Shown piece after piece: positions 40,442 to 49,748 of a stretch of DNA of 54,863 bases. The stretch covers positions 1-54,863 of the forward strand of contig JAHAGQ010000014.1 of assembly GCA_018373675.1 (NCBI GenBank), given 5' to 3'. Both the position numbers and the translations under genes were made by a program. Source of the stretch: Collinsella sp. (lineage in GTDB: Bacteria > Actinomycetota > Coriobacteriia > Coriobacteriales > Coriobacteriaceae). Every line of letters starts with the position of its first letter. Positions within the stretch are counted from its first letter, which is position 1. A model generated the notes under the pieces. That model did not search any database and was not told where the DNA came from. It worked only from the letters and a program-made list of their open reading frames with translations.

Positions 40442-41908
40442 TTAGGCCCAATACGGAATATACCTTTTGTATTTGGAACCCGCGTCCTCGTCCTCTTCCT
40501 TTATCAATGCCTCTTCCAGGCACTCTTTGATTAGACGAGACATCGCCACCGTGTTTTTCTTTTCATCGGAAAGTCCAAAACGCTCTCGCAGCGACTGATT
40601 GCTCATCGACTCACCTTGGGCATACAAAAGACAGGCATGCCAGTACACGGCGTTTTTTCGCTCACTTTTTTTCATTCGAGTATACGGACAGTCGCAATAG
40701 AGCGTCACGAGCGTTCCCAGACCGCCCTCACTCTTGATAACCGGTGAAGGCATGCCGGCTTTTTCGAGCGAATCTACGATTAAATCCCAGCCTGTACCGC
40801 CTTCTTCGCAAAGATCCATTTGGCGCATGAGGGACGCTATCATCGAATTTCGCGTTTTCGGCTGGGCGTTGAGCACTCGTTCTGCCGGAATAAGCGTTGT
40901 CCCGGGATTAGAGAACTCAATGCGATTGTCGTAAATCGCAACAAGAGGCCCCGCCGTATTGTCAGCAATGTCTTGATGAATCACGGCGTTTGATAGTAAC
41001 TCGCGAATCGCCCTTTGAGGATAAGCCGTCTGAATACGTCGAAATGCGCCATCCAGTGCCTCAACAGCCGGAATCATCGACATGACCAGCTGTTCAGCCT
41101 GTGGAAGCGCCAAAGCGTAGCCCTTGTCGATTTCAGTATCCCCGACAATGTCAAAACTGCCTTTTCCCGCATATCGCACGATTCGCAGCATGCGTTTCCT
41201 GAGCTCCGGGTAGCGAGAGAGCTTTTTTCCCACCAGAAGCATTCCCAAGCGCGTCACACTATATCGGCCGTTATCTTGACGACGAATCAGCTCTTGTTCA
41301 CAAAGAGCAAGCATCACTCCGTCCAAATCGACAGGTCTTCTCAATCTGCACAACTCAAAATACGCATCAACATCTAGTATTTCGGCGACCTCTCGAGATG
41401 TCAGATCTCTCTCAACTACAGCGAGCTCCGCGTTCCCTGACTGTAAGCGACGCCACAGCTCCGCCTCTCGTGCACTACCGGGAACCAGTTCTGCCGTCGA
41501 AGAGCCCTCTCGAATGTAGGCTGTCTTATCAAAATAGACCGGCTGAGCGCTCGCGGCGTGCACTTTCAACACCACAAAGTGCTTTGTCTCATGATCAATA
41601 ACCGCAAACTCGTAATTCGCATTGTTTGAGAGCGCAAGCTTGAGCCACATCAAAAGCTCTTGGTTTCCCTTACCCTTTGCGTGATATGGGTTGAACTGGG
41701 TGCCCACAAGCTCATGCGTACCGTCGCTCACGCCCCAGATCTTATAGGCATATGCGCGGCCGCAGTAAGCGGCAGCATTGGCAAGCGCCGAGATGTCACG
41801 CCCCGTTCTAACGGGATCGCTATTGCCTTCTTTAAATTCAAGCCACTCGGTTTCATCAGGATAACCGACGAGTGAATAAATCAGCTCCATGCCATCTGCT
41901 TCACCCAT
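40442..41908 (-). CDS. AlbA_2 / divergent ATPase putative regulator
   Basis: The 488-residue protein starts with an AlbA_2 (Schlafen-type) domain: ETEWLEFKEGNSDPVRTGRD, ISALANAA and AYKIWGVSDGTHELVGTQ. A winged helix follows (DGVMLALCEQELIRRQD, RYSVTRLGMLLVG), then a GHKL-like HATPase_c_4 segment (RELLSNAVIHQDIA, NRIEFSNPG). Such proteins are called transcriptional regulators or helicases without proof. The gene is AT-richer than its neighbours, with poor codon match, which hints at transfer. ATG 41908 has AAGGAGG upstream. Confidence 0.8.
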   Translation of the reverse strand: MGEADGMELIYSLVGYPDETEWLEFKEGNSDPVRTGRDISALANAAAYCGRAYAYKIWGVSDGTHELVGTQFNPYHAKGKGNQELLMWLKLALSNNANYEFAVIDHETKHFVVLKVHAASAQPVYFDKTAYIREGSSTAELVPGSAREAELWRRLQSGNAELAVVERDLTSREVAEILDVDAYFELCRLRRPVDLDGVMLALCEQELIRRQDNGRYSVTRLGMLLVGKKLSRYPELRKRMLRIVRYAGKGSFDIVGDTEIDKGYALALPQAEQLVMSMIPAVEALDGAFRRIQTAYPQRAIRELLSNAVIHQDIADNTAGPLVAIYDNRIEFSNPGTTLIPAERVLNAQPKTRNSMIASLMRQMDLCEEGGTGWDLIVDSLEKAGMPSPVIKSEGGLGTLVTLYCDCPYTRMKKSERKNAVYWHACLLYAQGESMSNQSLRERFGLSDEKKNTVAMSRLIKECLEEALIKEEDEDAGSKYKRYIPYWA

Positions 41909-42126
41909 TGAGCCAGCCTCCTTGCGCTCATTTTTGATAACAAAATGTTAAATAGATGATAAATAGAATTATGCGCAATTTGAAGCCGAATGCCAAGTTT
42001 TCTGGTCGTTTTCCCAGATAATCTCATGCCGGAAGCTCGGCATTCCACATGAGAGTCGACTACTGTAATTGACAGGCAAGAAGAGCAGCCTATTCAATTC
42101 CAGCTAAATCAAGCAGCATAAAGCGC
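41909..42126. other. AT-rich intergenic region
   Basis: No gene is supported. The AT-rich stretch at 41932-41975 (TGTTAAATAGATGATAAATA) probably contains the promoter of the AlbA_2 gene. Its low GC continues that of the gene. Confidence 0.5.
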
Positions 42127-42168
42127 AATAAAAAAGGCGGTTAGGCGTCTTCGATATGCCTAACCGCC
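42127..42168 (-). terminator. purFMN terminator
   Basis: A 10-base perfect stem (GGCGGTTAGG, 42136-42145, with 42159-42168) is followed on the minus strand by TTTTTTATTG. It lies 16 bases past the purN stop. Confidence 0.9.
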
Positions 42169-42183
42169 TTTACAAGCGGGTAA

Positions 42184-42882
42184 TTATTTCACAGGATCCA
42201 CGGCGACCTTGCCGCTCTCCAGCACGTGAACACGGCCGTCGGCGAGCATCTGCACGACCTCGGGATACAGCACGTGCTCAATCGCATGGATGTGTTCCTC
42301 GAGCGTATCGACATCCCAGCCCTCCTCAACAGCCAGCGCACGCTGGGCGATGATGGGACCGTTGTCGTAGATCTCGTTGGCAAAATGCACGGTCACGCCA
42401 GTTACCTTGACGCCGCGCGCAAAGGCATCGTCGATCGCATGGGCACCGGTAAAGCTCGGCAGCAGCGCCGGATGCAAGTTGACCACGCGGTTGGGAAACG
42501 CCGCCAGCAGCGGCTTGTGCACCATGCGCATGTAGCCGGCCATGACCACATACTCGCAGCCGCGTTCGAGCAGTTCGTGCGCGATGATCTCGTCGGCGGC
42601 GATGGGGTCGGCGTAGACATCCTTAGACAGCGTGAGCGTCTGGATGCCCGCGCGCTCAGCGCGCTGCAAACCCTTAGCCGAAGGACGGCTCGACACCACA
42701 AGCCCAATCGAAGCGTTGAGCTTGCCGGCGGCGATCAGATCGATCAGCGCTTGCAGGTTGGTACCCGAACCGCTGATGAGCACACCGATCTTGAGCGGCT
42801 CGGCCGTATCGGTGCCGGTCGGACGGGTGTAGGGCACAAAGCCCAGGCCCTCGGCGGCAGCCATCTGCTCGTTAGCGCTCAT
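42184..42882 (-). CDS. purN: phosphoribosylglycinamide formyltransferase
   Basis: The 232-residue enzyme transfers a formyl group from 10-formyl-THF in purine synthesis. Motifs: IGVLISGSGTNLQALID, AGYMRMV, NLHPALLPSFTGAHAIDDA (catalytic Asn/His) and GVTVHFANEIYDNGPIIAQ. About 30 extra residues precede the fold. It overlaps purM by 11 bases. Confidence 0.95.
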   Translation of the reverse strand: MSANEQMAAAEGLGFVPYTRPTGTDTAEPLKIGVLISGSGTNLQALIDLIAAGKLNASIGLVVSSRPSAKGLQRAERAGIQTLTLSKDVYADPIAADEIIAHELLERGCEYVVMAGYMRMVHKPLLAAFPNRVVNLHPALLPSFTGAHAIDDAFARGVKVTGVTVHFANEIYDNGPIIAQRALAVEEGWDVDTLEEHIHAIEHVLYPEVVQMLADGRVHVLESGKVAVDPVK

Positions 42883-43975
42883 CGGAGTACACGACCTTAC
42901 CGGAACCCTCGACGCACTCGCCCACGCGGAACGGCTTCTCGCCCAGCGCGACCAGGGCCTCGGTAACCGCAGCCTCGTCCTCGGGGGCGACGATCAGGCA
43001 CAGGCCAACGCCCATGTTGAAGGTCTTGCATGCCTCGTTGGGCGCAAGCTCGGCCTGGCGCGACACATAGGTGATGACGGGCGGAACGTCCCAACCCATC
43101 TCGGCACCGTTGCGGGTGACCACGGCGTCGACGTCGTCGGCGAGCGCGCGGTTGAGGTTCTCGGTAATACCGCCGCCAGTGATGTGGGCGATGGCGTGCA
43201 CCGGAGCGCCGCCGCGGAGCAGCTCAAGAACCGGCTTGACGTAGATGCGCGTGGGGGCCAGCAGAGCGTCTGCCAGCGAAGCACCGCCGAGCTCCTCGAG
43301 CGGACGGCTCAGCTCCTCCGCCTTAGCGGCGGCCTCGGGCGTGCCCGGCTTAATGCCGTCGACGCCAATGACCTTGCGCACGAGCGAGTAGCCGTTGGAG
43401 TGCACGCCGGTGGAAGGCAGGCCCAGGATCACATCGCCCGGGCGGACGTTTGCGGGGTCGAGCATCTTGGGACGGTCGACGACGCCCACGGTAAAGCCGG
43501 CAAGGTCGTAGTCGGCCGGAGCCATGACGCCGGGGTGCTCGGCCATCTCACCGCCCACGAGCGCGCAGCCCGCGAGCTTACAGCCATCGGCCACGCCCTT
43601 GATGATCTTTGCCATGTGCCCGGCCTCGATATGACCGATGGCAACGTAGTCCAGGAAGAACAGCGGCTCGGCGCCCGAAGCCAGAATGTCGTTGACGCAC
43701 ATAGCGACCAGGTCCTGGCCCACCGTCTCGTGACGGTCCATGATCTGGGCGAGCACGAGCTTGGTGCCCACGCCGTCGGTACCGCTAATCAGAATCGGGT
43801 CTTCCATATCCTTAAGCGCGGTGGCCGAGAACAGGCCACCGAAGCCACCGATACCGCCGATGACCTCGGGGCGGTTGGTGTCCTTAACCATCTGCTTAAT
43901 AGCGTCAACGGCGCGGCCGCCCTCGGCGGTATCGACGCCGGCATCCTCATACGTCACATGCTTGCTGTCGCTCAT
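42872..43975 (-). CDS. purM: phosphoribosylaminoimidazole synthetase
   Basis: The 367-residue AIR synthetase has GGFGGLFS, SGTDGVGTKLVLA, DLVAMCVNDILASGAEPLFF, GGEMAEHPGV, GLPSTGVHSNGYSLVR and AHITGGGITENL. It closes the imidazole ring from FGAM. ATG 43975 has GAGGAAGA upstream. It lies between purF and purN. Confidence 0.96.
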   Translation of the reverse strand: MSDSKHVTYEDAGVDTAEGGRAVDAIKQMVKDTNRPEVIGGIGGFGGLFSATALKDMEDPILISGTDGVGTKLVLAQIMDRHETVGQDLVAMCVNDILASGAEPLFFLDYVAIGHIEAGHMAKIIKGVADGCKLAGCALVGGEMAEHPGVMAPADYDLAGFTVGVVDRPKMLDPANVRPGDVILGLPSTGVHSNGYSLVRKVIGVDGIKPGTPEAAAKAEELSRPLEELGGASLADALLAPTRIYVKPVLELLRGGAPVHAIAHITGGGITENLNRALADDVDAVVTRNGAEMGWDVPPVITYVSRQAELAPNEACKTFNMGVGLCLIVAPEDEAAVTEALVALGEKPFRVGECVEGSGKVVYSDER

Positions 43976-44000
43976 CTGAGTCTTCCTCTCCCACTACCGT

Positions 44001-44118
44001 GGCGCCGCGCGGGCGCCAAACGGTGCTCATAGTTGCGTTCATTTCGGCGCGCGCCATAACAACGCGCGCCGTCATATCAACAAAACAGCAGGTAAAACCT
44101 ACCAAAATAAACCTGTCC
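44001..44118. repeat. hairpins and dispersed repeat between purF and purM
   Basis: GGCGCC/GGCGCC (44001-44017) and GGCGCGCG/CGCGCGCC (44046-44053, 44063-44070) form GC-rich hairpins. The 33-base repeat at 44086-44118 is the inverted copy of 31379-31411 and continues into GTCCCT. The set may attenuate read-through from purF to purM. Confidence 0.6.
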
Positions 44119-44132
44119 CTACATGGCAGGTT

Positions 44133-45803
44133 TTAGGCCTCGCCGTGTTCCTCTTCCCAGCTGCGATCGTCGTATTTCTCGACCACGGCGTCGTCATCAA
44201 AGTGCAGCGGCTTGTCCAGGTTGCGGGGCTTAAAGCCCTCCATGAACTTGTCGCGGCCAAAGCTCTCGGGAATCGCCACGGGGTAGCGGCCGGTAAAGCA
44301 CGCATCGCAGTAACCGCCCTTGGGCATGACCTTCAGCAGGCCCTCGACCGAAAGGAAGGCCAGCGAATCGGCGCCGATATACTCGCAAATCTCGTCGACC
44401 GTCTTGTTGGCGCTGATAAGCTGCGACTGCACGTCGGTATCGATGCCGTAGAAGCACGGCCAGATGACCTCGGGCGAGTTGATGCGGATATGAATCTCCT
44501 TGGCGCCAGCGTTGCGTAGCATCTTGACGAGCTGCACCATGGTGGTGCCGCGCACGATGGAGTCGTCGATGACGACCAGGCGCTTGCCCTCGATGTTGTC
44601 GCGCAGCGGGTTGAGTTTCATACGCACGCCCATGGCGCGCAGCTCCTGCGTGGGCTCGATAAACGTACGGCCCACGTAGCGGTTCTTGATAAGGCCCTCG
44701 CCAAAGGGAATACCGCTCTCGTGCGAATACCCCTCCGCGGGCGGCAGGCCGGAGTCGGGCACGCCGATGACCAGATCGGCCTCGACGGGCTCCTCGTGTG
44801 CCAGCTGACGACCCATGTCGTAACGGCAGGCATAGACGCTCTTGCCGTTCATGATGGAGTCGGGGCGGGCAAAGTAGACCTGCTCAAAGATGCAGTTTGC
44901 GGGCTCTTCGGCTGCAGGCACGCCCTGCTCGGATACCAGACCCTCGGCGCTGATGCGCAAAATCTCGCCGGGACGAACGTCACGGACGTACTCGGCACCC
45001 ACGATGTCGAGTGCGCAGGTCTCGGAAGCAACGACCCAGCCGCCGGCGCGCGTGACACGGACGGCGGAGTCGACCGTCGCGGCGCCGTCCTGCGACGGCA
45101 GCTGCGAAACGGATGCGGCATCGGCCTGGTCCAGGCCCTCGTCCACCAGCTTGCCCAACACGAGCGGGCGAATGCCGTGCGGATCGCGGAATGCGTAGAG
45201 TGCCTGCTCGTTGATGAGCGTCATGGCGTAGCCGCCGCGCACGAGCTCCATGGTCTTGCGAATGCCCTCGCGCAGATGGCCTGTACGCTGAGTAAAGTAG
45301 CCGATAAGCTTAGTCGCGACCTCGGAATCCGAATTGGAAAGGAACGGCACGCCCAGCTCGATCAGCTGGCGGCGTAGCTCGTCGGTGTTGACCAGAGTGC
45401 CGTTGTGAGCAAGCGCGATAATGACGCTGTTGATGGTGGAAAGATGCGGCTGCGAGGCTTCCCAGCTCTTGGCACCGGCAGTGCCATAGCGCACGTGGCC
45501 CACGGCCAGCTGGCCGGAGAGCGTCGACAGGTCGGCGTTGGAGAACACGCGATCGAGCAGTCCCAGGTCCTTGCGAACCATAACCGTGCCGCCATCACCC
45601 ACGGCGATTCCCGCCGATTCCTGGCCGCGATGCTGCAGCGCGCGCAGACCAAAGTACGTCAGTCGAGCCACATCGCGATCGGGCGCCCACACACCAAAAA
45701 TGCCGCATTCCTCATGCAGCTGGTCGGAGTCCGGATCATACGTCGACATGGTCTTCACCTGTCCCGCGGCACGCTCGGCCGCGCGGATGGTTTCTTGAGA
45801 CAT
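44133..45803 (-). CDS. purF: amidophosphoribosyltransferase
   Basis: The 556-residue enzyme starts purine synthesis by moving glutamine nitrogen to PRPP. The N-terminal Cys33 after HEE (ECGIFGVW) becomes the nucleophile once the leader is removed. FGLRALQHRGQESAG, GHVRYGTAG, PDSGLPPAEGYS and VVIDDSIVRGTTM (PRPP) follow. Cysteines in the C-terminal half (CFYG, GGYCDACF) fit the Fe-S-containing class. ATG 45803 has GAGGGG seven bases upstream; ATG 45749 would also keep the Cys. TATAAT at 45850-45845 on the minus strand is a good -10. Confidence 0.95.
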   Translation of the reverse strand: MSQETIRAAERAAGQVKTMSTYDPDSDQLHEECGIFGVWAPDRDVARLTYFGLRALQHRGQESAGIAVGDGGTVMVRKDLGLLDRVFSNADLSTLSGQLAVGHVRYGTAGAKSWEASQPHLSTINSVIIALAHNGTLVNTDELRRQLIELGVPFLSNSDSEVATKLIGYFTQRTGHLREGIRKTMELVRGGYAMTLINEQALYAFRDPHGIRPLVLGKLVDEGLDQADAASVSQLPSQDGAATVDSAVRVTRAGGWVVASETCALDIVGAEYVRDVRPGEILRISAEGLVSEQGVPAAEEPANCIFEQVYFARPDSIMNGKSVYACRYDMGRQLAHEEPVEADLVIGVPDSGLPPAEGYSHESGIPFGEGLIKNRYVGRTFIEPTQELRAMGVRMKLNPLRDNIEGKRLVVIDDSIVRGTTMVQLVKMLRNAGAKEIHIRINSPEVIWPCFYGIDTDVQSQLISANKTVDEICEYIGADSLAFLSVEGLLKVMPKGGYCDACFTGRYPVAIPESFGRDKFMEGFKPRNLDKPLHFDDDAVVEKYDDRSWEEEHGEA

Positions 45804-45844
45804 GGCATCCCCTCAGAGCCTCGTTATTTGGCGTTACCTGCCCT

Positions 45845-45850
45845 ATTATA
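45845..45850 (-). promoter_or_regulatory. -10 box of the purFMN operon
   Basis: Minus-strand TATAAT lies 42 bases before the purF start. No matching -35 was found, so an activator or extended contacts may help. Confidence 0.45.
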
Positions 45851-45909
45851 CGCACGGCAAGACAAGCACTCCCGCGCATGAACAGCGCTTTTTAAAAGCC
45901 CACCGAGCT

Positions 45910-45915
45910 TATAAT
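45910..45915 (+). promoter_or_regulatory. -10 box for the CmpB-like gene
   Basis: Plus-strand TATAAT lies 183 bases before ATG 46098. The upstream hexamer is T-rich but not a clear -35. The long leader has no recognised riboswitch. Confidence 0.35.
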
Positions 45916-46097
45916 CCGTTTTGCAGCCAAACATTTTATTGGGCAACCGCCTCGGGGCCGACGATCCCGCATACTTCCGTTGCGACGCGTCTCGCCCGCC
46001 GTTGGGGCTTGCATTGTTGCAATTGGGACGTTCGTCCTGTCTTTTGGCAGGTCGGCGGCGTATCCTTGTACCTACAGCAAAACGAGAAAGGTTATGT

Positions 46098-47327
46098 ATG
46101 GATCGAAACGAACTCGACCCCAGCGTCCCCAGCGCCACGGAGGTCAAGAAGATCCCCCTCATCATTAAGGTGTACGCCGTCCTGTGCATCCTGTCCGGCG
46201 TGGGTACGCTCCCGTCGGTCGGCGCCTTTATGTGGCAGGTCATCACCGCACTCATCAACGGCAACGCCGCCGCCAAGCTCGGCGACAACACGCTCGTCGC
46301 GGTCGGACTGATTGTCGCCGGCATCATGCTCTCTGCGGCAAGCGCCGTCATCCTGATCATCTTTGGCCTGGACCTTATCAAAAACCAGCGCCGCAACGCC
46401 GCTCGCTTGTCCTACATCCTTATTGCATTCACCGTCGTCGAGCTTTTGGTCGACGTGATGCTCCAGGGCATCGGGCCCTTCTTGCTGCGCCCTGCCATCC
46501 AGCTCGGCATCCTCGTCGCGCTTTCGACCACCGTCGACCCCACGCTGCGCCAGGAGCGCGAGCTGCAGCGCCGCCTGCAGGAGATGCTCGATCGCGACGC
46601 CGCCGCCGAGGGCATGCTCGGGCGCGATGAAACCGGCGAGGGCTACATCAAGCTCAACTACTTCAACCTGTTCTGGGTATTCTTCGTCTGCAGCGTGTTA
46701 GGTCTCATTCTCGAGGAAGTCTGGCATATGGTCGTCGTCGATCCCGGCGTCTATCAGGACCGTGCCGGTATGCTATTTGGCCCCTTTAGCCCCATCTACG
46801 GATTTGGCGCGGTGCTCATGACCATGGCGCTCAACCGCCTCTATAAAAAGAATCCTCTGATCATTTTCCTGGTAAGTGCCCTGATCGGCGGCGCTTTCGA
46901 GGTGTTTGTAGGCTGGTTTATGCAGACCTCATTTGGCGTGGTGTCGTGGAGCTATTCACACATTAGGCTATTCGGCATGCCCGATCCCATCGCGGTATTG
47001 ACCGGGGGACGCACATGCACGCCGTTTGCCTGCATGTGGGGCCTGGGTGGCCTCATCTGGATCAAGGTCTTGCTGCCGCGCCTGCTTAAGCTCATCAATA
47101 TGATTCCATGGAAACGCCGCTACTCTGCTACCGTCATCCTGACCGCCGTCATGTTGATCGACGGCGTCACGACGTTGCAATCGCTCGACTATTGGTATCA
47201 GCGCGTCAACGGAACCGTTCGAAATATTCCCGTCGCACAGTTCTATGACAAGCATTTCGATAACGAATATATGGAGAACCGTTTTCAGAGTATGACCATG
47301 AGCCCCAAGGACGCCACACGCGTGTAG
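46098..47327 (+). CDS. CmpB-like putative ABC transporter permease
   Basis: The 409-residue membrane protein has an N-terminal block of about four helices (23-45, 70-95, 105-125, 130-145), a cytoplasmic charged segment rich in Arg and Gln, then the family domain: LNYFNLFWVFFVCSVLG, PGVYQDRAGMLFGPFSPIYG, IGGAFEVFVGWFMQ and GRTCTPFACMWGLGGLIWI. The family is called permease, but no transport is proven and no ATPase lies nearby. ATG 46098 has AAAGG upstream. Confidence 0.82.
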   Translation: MDRNELDPSVPSATEVKKIPLIIKVYAVLCILSGVGTLPSVGAFMWQVITALINGNAAAKLGDNTLVAVGLIVAGIMLSAASAVILIIFGLDLIKNQRRNAARLSYILIAFTVVELLVDVMLQGIGPFLLRPAIQLGILVALSTTVDPTLRQERELQRRLQEMLDRDAAAEGMLGRDETGEGYIKLNYFNLFWVFFVCSVLGLILEEVWHMVVVDPGVYQDRAGMLFGPFSPIYGFGAVLMTMALNRLYKKNPLIIFLVSALIGGAFEVFVGWFMQTSFGVVSWSYSHIRLFGMPDPIAVLTGGRTCTPFACMWGLGGLIWIKVLLPRLLKLINMIPWKRRYSATVILTAVMLIDGVTTLQSLDYWYQRVNGTVRNIPVAQFYDKHFDNEYMENRFQSMTMSPKDATRV

Positions 47328-47360
47328 CAAACGCCAGAGCAAAATAGCTCCAACACATCA

Positions 47361-47400
47361 AAGCCCGCTGGCAGATCTACATGAACTGCCGGCGGGCTTT
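47361..47400. terminator. bidirectional terminator
   Basis: AAGCCCGC and GGCA (47361-47373) pair with TGCC and GCGGGCTTT (47387-47400). The convergent genes on both sides can use it: plus strand reads TTTCGC and minus strand TTTG. Confidence 0.75.
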
Positions 47401-47433
47401 CGCTATAGACAGACTCGGATTGCCGACGAGGCC

Positions 47434-47850
47434 TTACGCCTCGCGCTCGACCTCGCTCACGCACTCGTTCTTGATGGTGCCGACGAGCGACTGCAGCGCA
47501 TCGACCACATGCGGGCGAATGTCTCCGCCAATGAGCACGAGCATGATGTCGTCGCCCACGGTAAGCTCGCCGCTCGCCAGCCACACGCGCACATAGCCGA
47601 TACCCGGCATCGTGCGCGTCGCCTCGATAGCGGCCTGCACCTTTTCGGCATCGAAGCCAAACACCATGCCGCCCACCTTGTGGCCTGGCGCCACGCCATC
47701 GGTCTCGACTCCGCGCACTTCGGCCTTGGGCGTCGCGCGCACCACGCCGTTGTGTGTCAGGTACATCCCACAATCAGCCGCCGAAACATCGGCCTTGGCT
47801 TCGCGCAGCCAAGCATCAACCGAAGGCATCGATTTGCCGTTCTCAAGCAT
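47434..47850 (-). CDS. MoaE-like molybdopterin synthase subunit
   Basis: The 138-residue protein resembles the MoaE fold: GMYLTHNGVVRATPKAEV, then VWLASGELTVGDDIMLVLIG and VDALQSLVGTIKNECV. MoaE, with MoaD, inserts sulfur into precursor Z. No other cofactor gene is in the window, and the active-site lysines are not clear, so another function is possible. ATG 47850 has AAGGAG five bases upstream. Confidence 0.7.
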   Translation of the reverse strand: MLENGKSMPSVDAWLREAKADVSAADCGMYLTHNGVVRATPKAEVRGVETDGVAPGHKVGGMVFGFDAEKVQAAIEATRTMPGIGYVRVWLASGELTVGDDIMLVLIGGDIRPHVVDALQSLVGTIKNECVSEVEREA

Positions 47851-47903
47851 CATTTCTCCTTTTGATTTCCAGGGTAGTCTTTTTGGGACGGGGCCCGGAC
47901 ACT

Positions 47904-48908
47904 TTATTCCTCGACCGGCGTGAGCACCATGACGGCGCGCGTATTGCTAAATGACAGCGAACGGCAGGTCACAAGCGTTACGACCTTGGTTGCCGAAGCG
48001 GCACGATCGGTGGCATCGCTCGCCACGGCAGAGGCACCGTCGAGCATCTCGGACAGATAATTCTTCAGTCCGTCATCGCCCTCAAAGTTGGGCGTGCGCG
48101 CCTTGGCATACGTGTCCTCGACCACCTTGGTCGCCAGCGGACGCAGCTTATACGTCGCGTCACGTGTGATGTAGTACACGTAGTCCATGCTGTCGAACGT
48201 CGCTTGATCGGTCGTATCCGAAATCACGTTGAACATCGAACCGTCGTTCATGTGATGACCGTAAATCGTGGTCTGCTGATCCACCATGCCCGGCGCGGTG
48301 TCGTCGCTATCCAGGAAGATGGCACCCGATGCATTGGCGGTGCCGTCGAACAGCGTGTTGAGGTACTTGGAGTTGTTGTTGGTCTGCACCACGGGGTAGT
48401 TGATGTTGGTGCCGGGCGCGTAAATCCAACCCACAACCTCGGGATTTGTCTGGGCAAGCGCATTGAAGTCGATAATTGGCACGCCACTGGCGTCCTTGTC
48501 GCTCACATATTGCTTTTCGATTTTTTGATACGACTCGCTCGCCTGCTTGTAGCCAATCTGCGCGTTGATAAAGATAGCGGCCGCAGCAACGATCAGGCCA
48601 ATACCGATGATGATGAGCAGAATGGGAATAATGGAGCGGCGCTTCTTACGCGGCGGCTCGGTGTAGCTGGACGGCGCGCCGCTCGGTTGCCTCGTCGTCC
48701 GGGCCTGCTTCTTTGCCGTGCCATATGACGAGGGGCGATACGCCGCCGGCGCGTCCTGGCGTCGGTGCGTCGCCGGCGTCACAGGACGCGCCGCTCGCGG
48801 CTGCTGAGGAGAGGATGTCCGACCCTGCTGTGCCGCATGGGCAGCACCCGGCTTCGACGGATCGGGAATCTGAGAAGCCTTGAATCGTTTTCCCTGATAG
48901 TCGGACAT
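47904..48908 (-). CDS. srtB: class B sortase
   Basis: The 334-residue transpeptidase has a Pro/Arg/Ser-rich cytoplasmic start (1-90), a membrane helix (93-115) and a sortase domain with His in IYGHHMND, Cys315 in TLVTC and Arg324 in SNTRAVM. VVGWIYAPGTNINYPVVQ precedes them. It anchors surface proteins or builds pili. No substrate with a sorting motif is in the window. The 90-residue basic leader is longer than usual. ATG 48908 follows GGAGAG. Confidence 0.93.
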   Translation of the reverse strand: MSDYQGKRFKASQIPDPSKPGAAHAAQQGRTSSPQQPRAARPVTPATHRRQDAPAAYRPSSYGTAKKQARTTRQPSGAPSSYTEPPRKKRRSIIPILLIIIGIGLIVAAAAIFINAQIGYKQASESYQKIEKQYVSDKDASGVPIIDFNALAQTNPEVVGWIYAPGTNINYPVVQTNNNSKYLNTLFDGTANASGAIFLDSDDTAPGMVDQQTTIYGHHMNDGSMFNVISDTTDQATFDSMDYVYYITRDATYKLRPLATKVVEDTYAKARTPNFEGDDGLKNYLSEMLDGASAVASDATDRAASATKVVTLVTCRSLSFSNTRAVMVLTPVEE

Positions 48909-48943
48909 GGCTCTCCTTATACTGCGGTGAAACGGCGGAACGT

Positions 48944-49408
48944 CTAGGCGTCGGCCATCTCCTGCTTCATCTTCTCGATAACCTTGCGGTACTCGGGGTC
49001 GCAAGCGCCCAGAATCTGCGTGGCGTAGATGGCGGCGTTCTTGGCGCCGTTGATGGCAACGCAGGCCACGGGCACGCCCGAAGGCATCTGCACCATCGAC
49101 AGCAGCGAATCCATGCCGCCCAGGTCACTCGTCTTCATAGGCACGCCGATGACCGGCAGCGGCGTAAAGGCAGCCACGACACCACCCAGGTGAGCGGCCT
49201 TGCCGGCGGCGGCGATAATCACTTTGATACCGCGATCGGCGGCAGTCGAGGCCCACTCGTGGACCTTCGCCGGCGTGCGGTGTGCGCTCGCGATCACGAG
49301 CTCATAGGGCACACCCAGCGCCTCGAGCTCGGCGGTGCAACCTTCCATAACGCCCAGATCGGACTTGGAGCCCATGATAATCCCGACAACCGGCTTTTGA
49401 TCTGCCAT
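48944..49408 (-). CDS. purE: N5-CAIR mutase
   Basis: The 154-residue enzyme has GIIMGSKSDLGVM, IASAHRTPAKVHEW, IIAAAGKAAHLGGVVAA and GVPMKTSDLGGMDSLLSMV. It makes CAIR in purine synthesis and usually pairs with PurK, not seen here. ATG 49408 is nine bases after AGGAGG. Confidence 0.96.
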   Translation of the reverse strand: MADQKPVVGIIMGSKSDLGVMEGCTAELEALGVPYELVIASAHRTPAKVHEWASTAADRGIKVIIAAAGKAAHLGGVVAAFTPLPVIGVPMKTSDLGGMDSLLSMVQMPSGVPVACVAINGAKNAAIYATQILGACDPEYRKVIEKMKQEMADA

Positions 49409-49501
49409 AAACAAAGACCTCCTGTTGAGAGCGGTGACGCGGCGGATCCGCGACCCTTAACTACTGAGAGTAGTATAGCTGCTCCCGTCCCTGCGGTCTG
49501 C

Positions 49502-49593
49502 GGGTGCCCCGCGGCGGTCTGGTGTTTTCATCTTCACTCCGGTTGCTTCGCAAAGTCGTTCAGGTGAAAACACCAGACCGCCGCGGGGCACCC
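49502..49593. repeat. long hairpin B with 29-base perfect arms
   Basis: Positions 49502-49530 and 49565-49593 are exactly complementary over all 29 bases. The 34-nt loop holds TTGCTTCGCAAAGTC with a small inner hairpin. There is no U-tract. Confidence 0.9.
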
Positions 49594-49748
49594 TCGACCT
49601 ACCGGGAATTGCTATGACGTACGTTGGCTGAAATATTAGTGCGGGCGCCTTCGTTCGAATGTACGAATGCGCCCCCACTCTTTTTTATTCAGCCCTAGTC
49701 ATCGCGCAAAGCCCCTTCGGCAGCACACGGTGCAACCAAGTCACCGCA

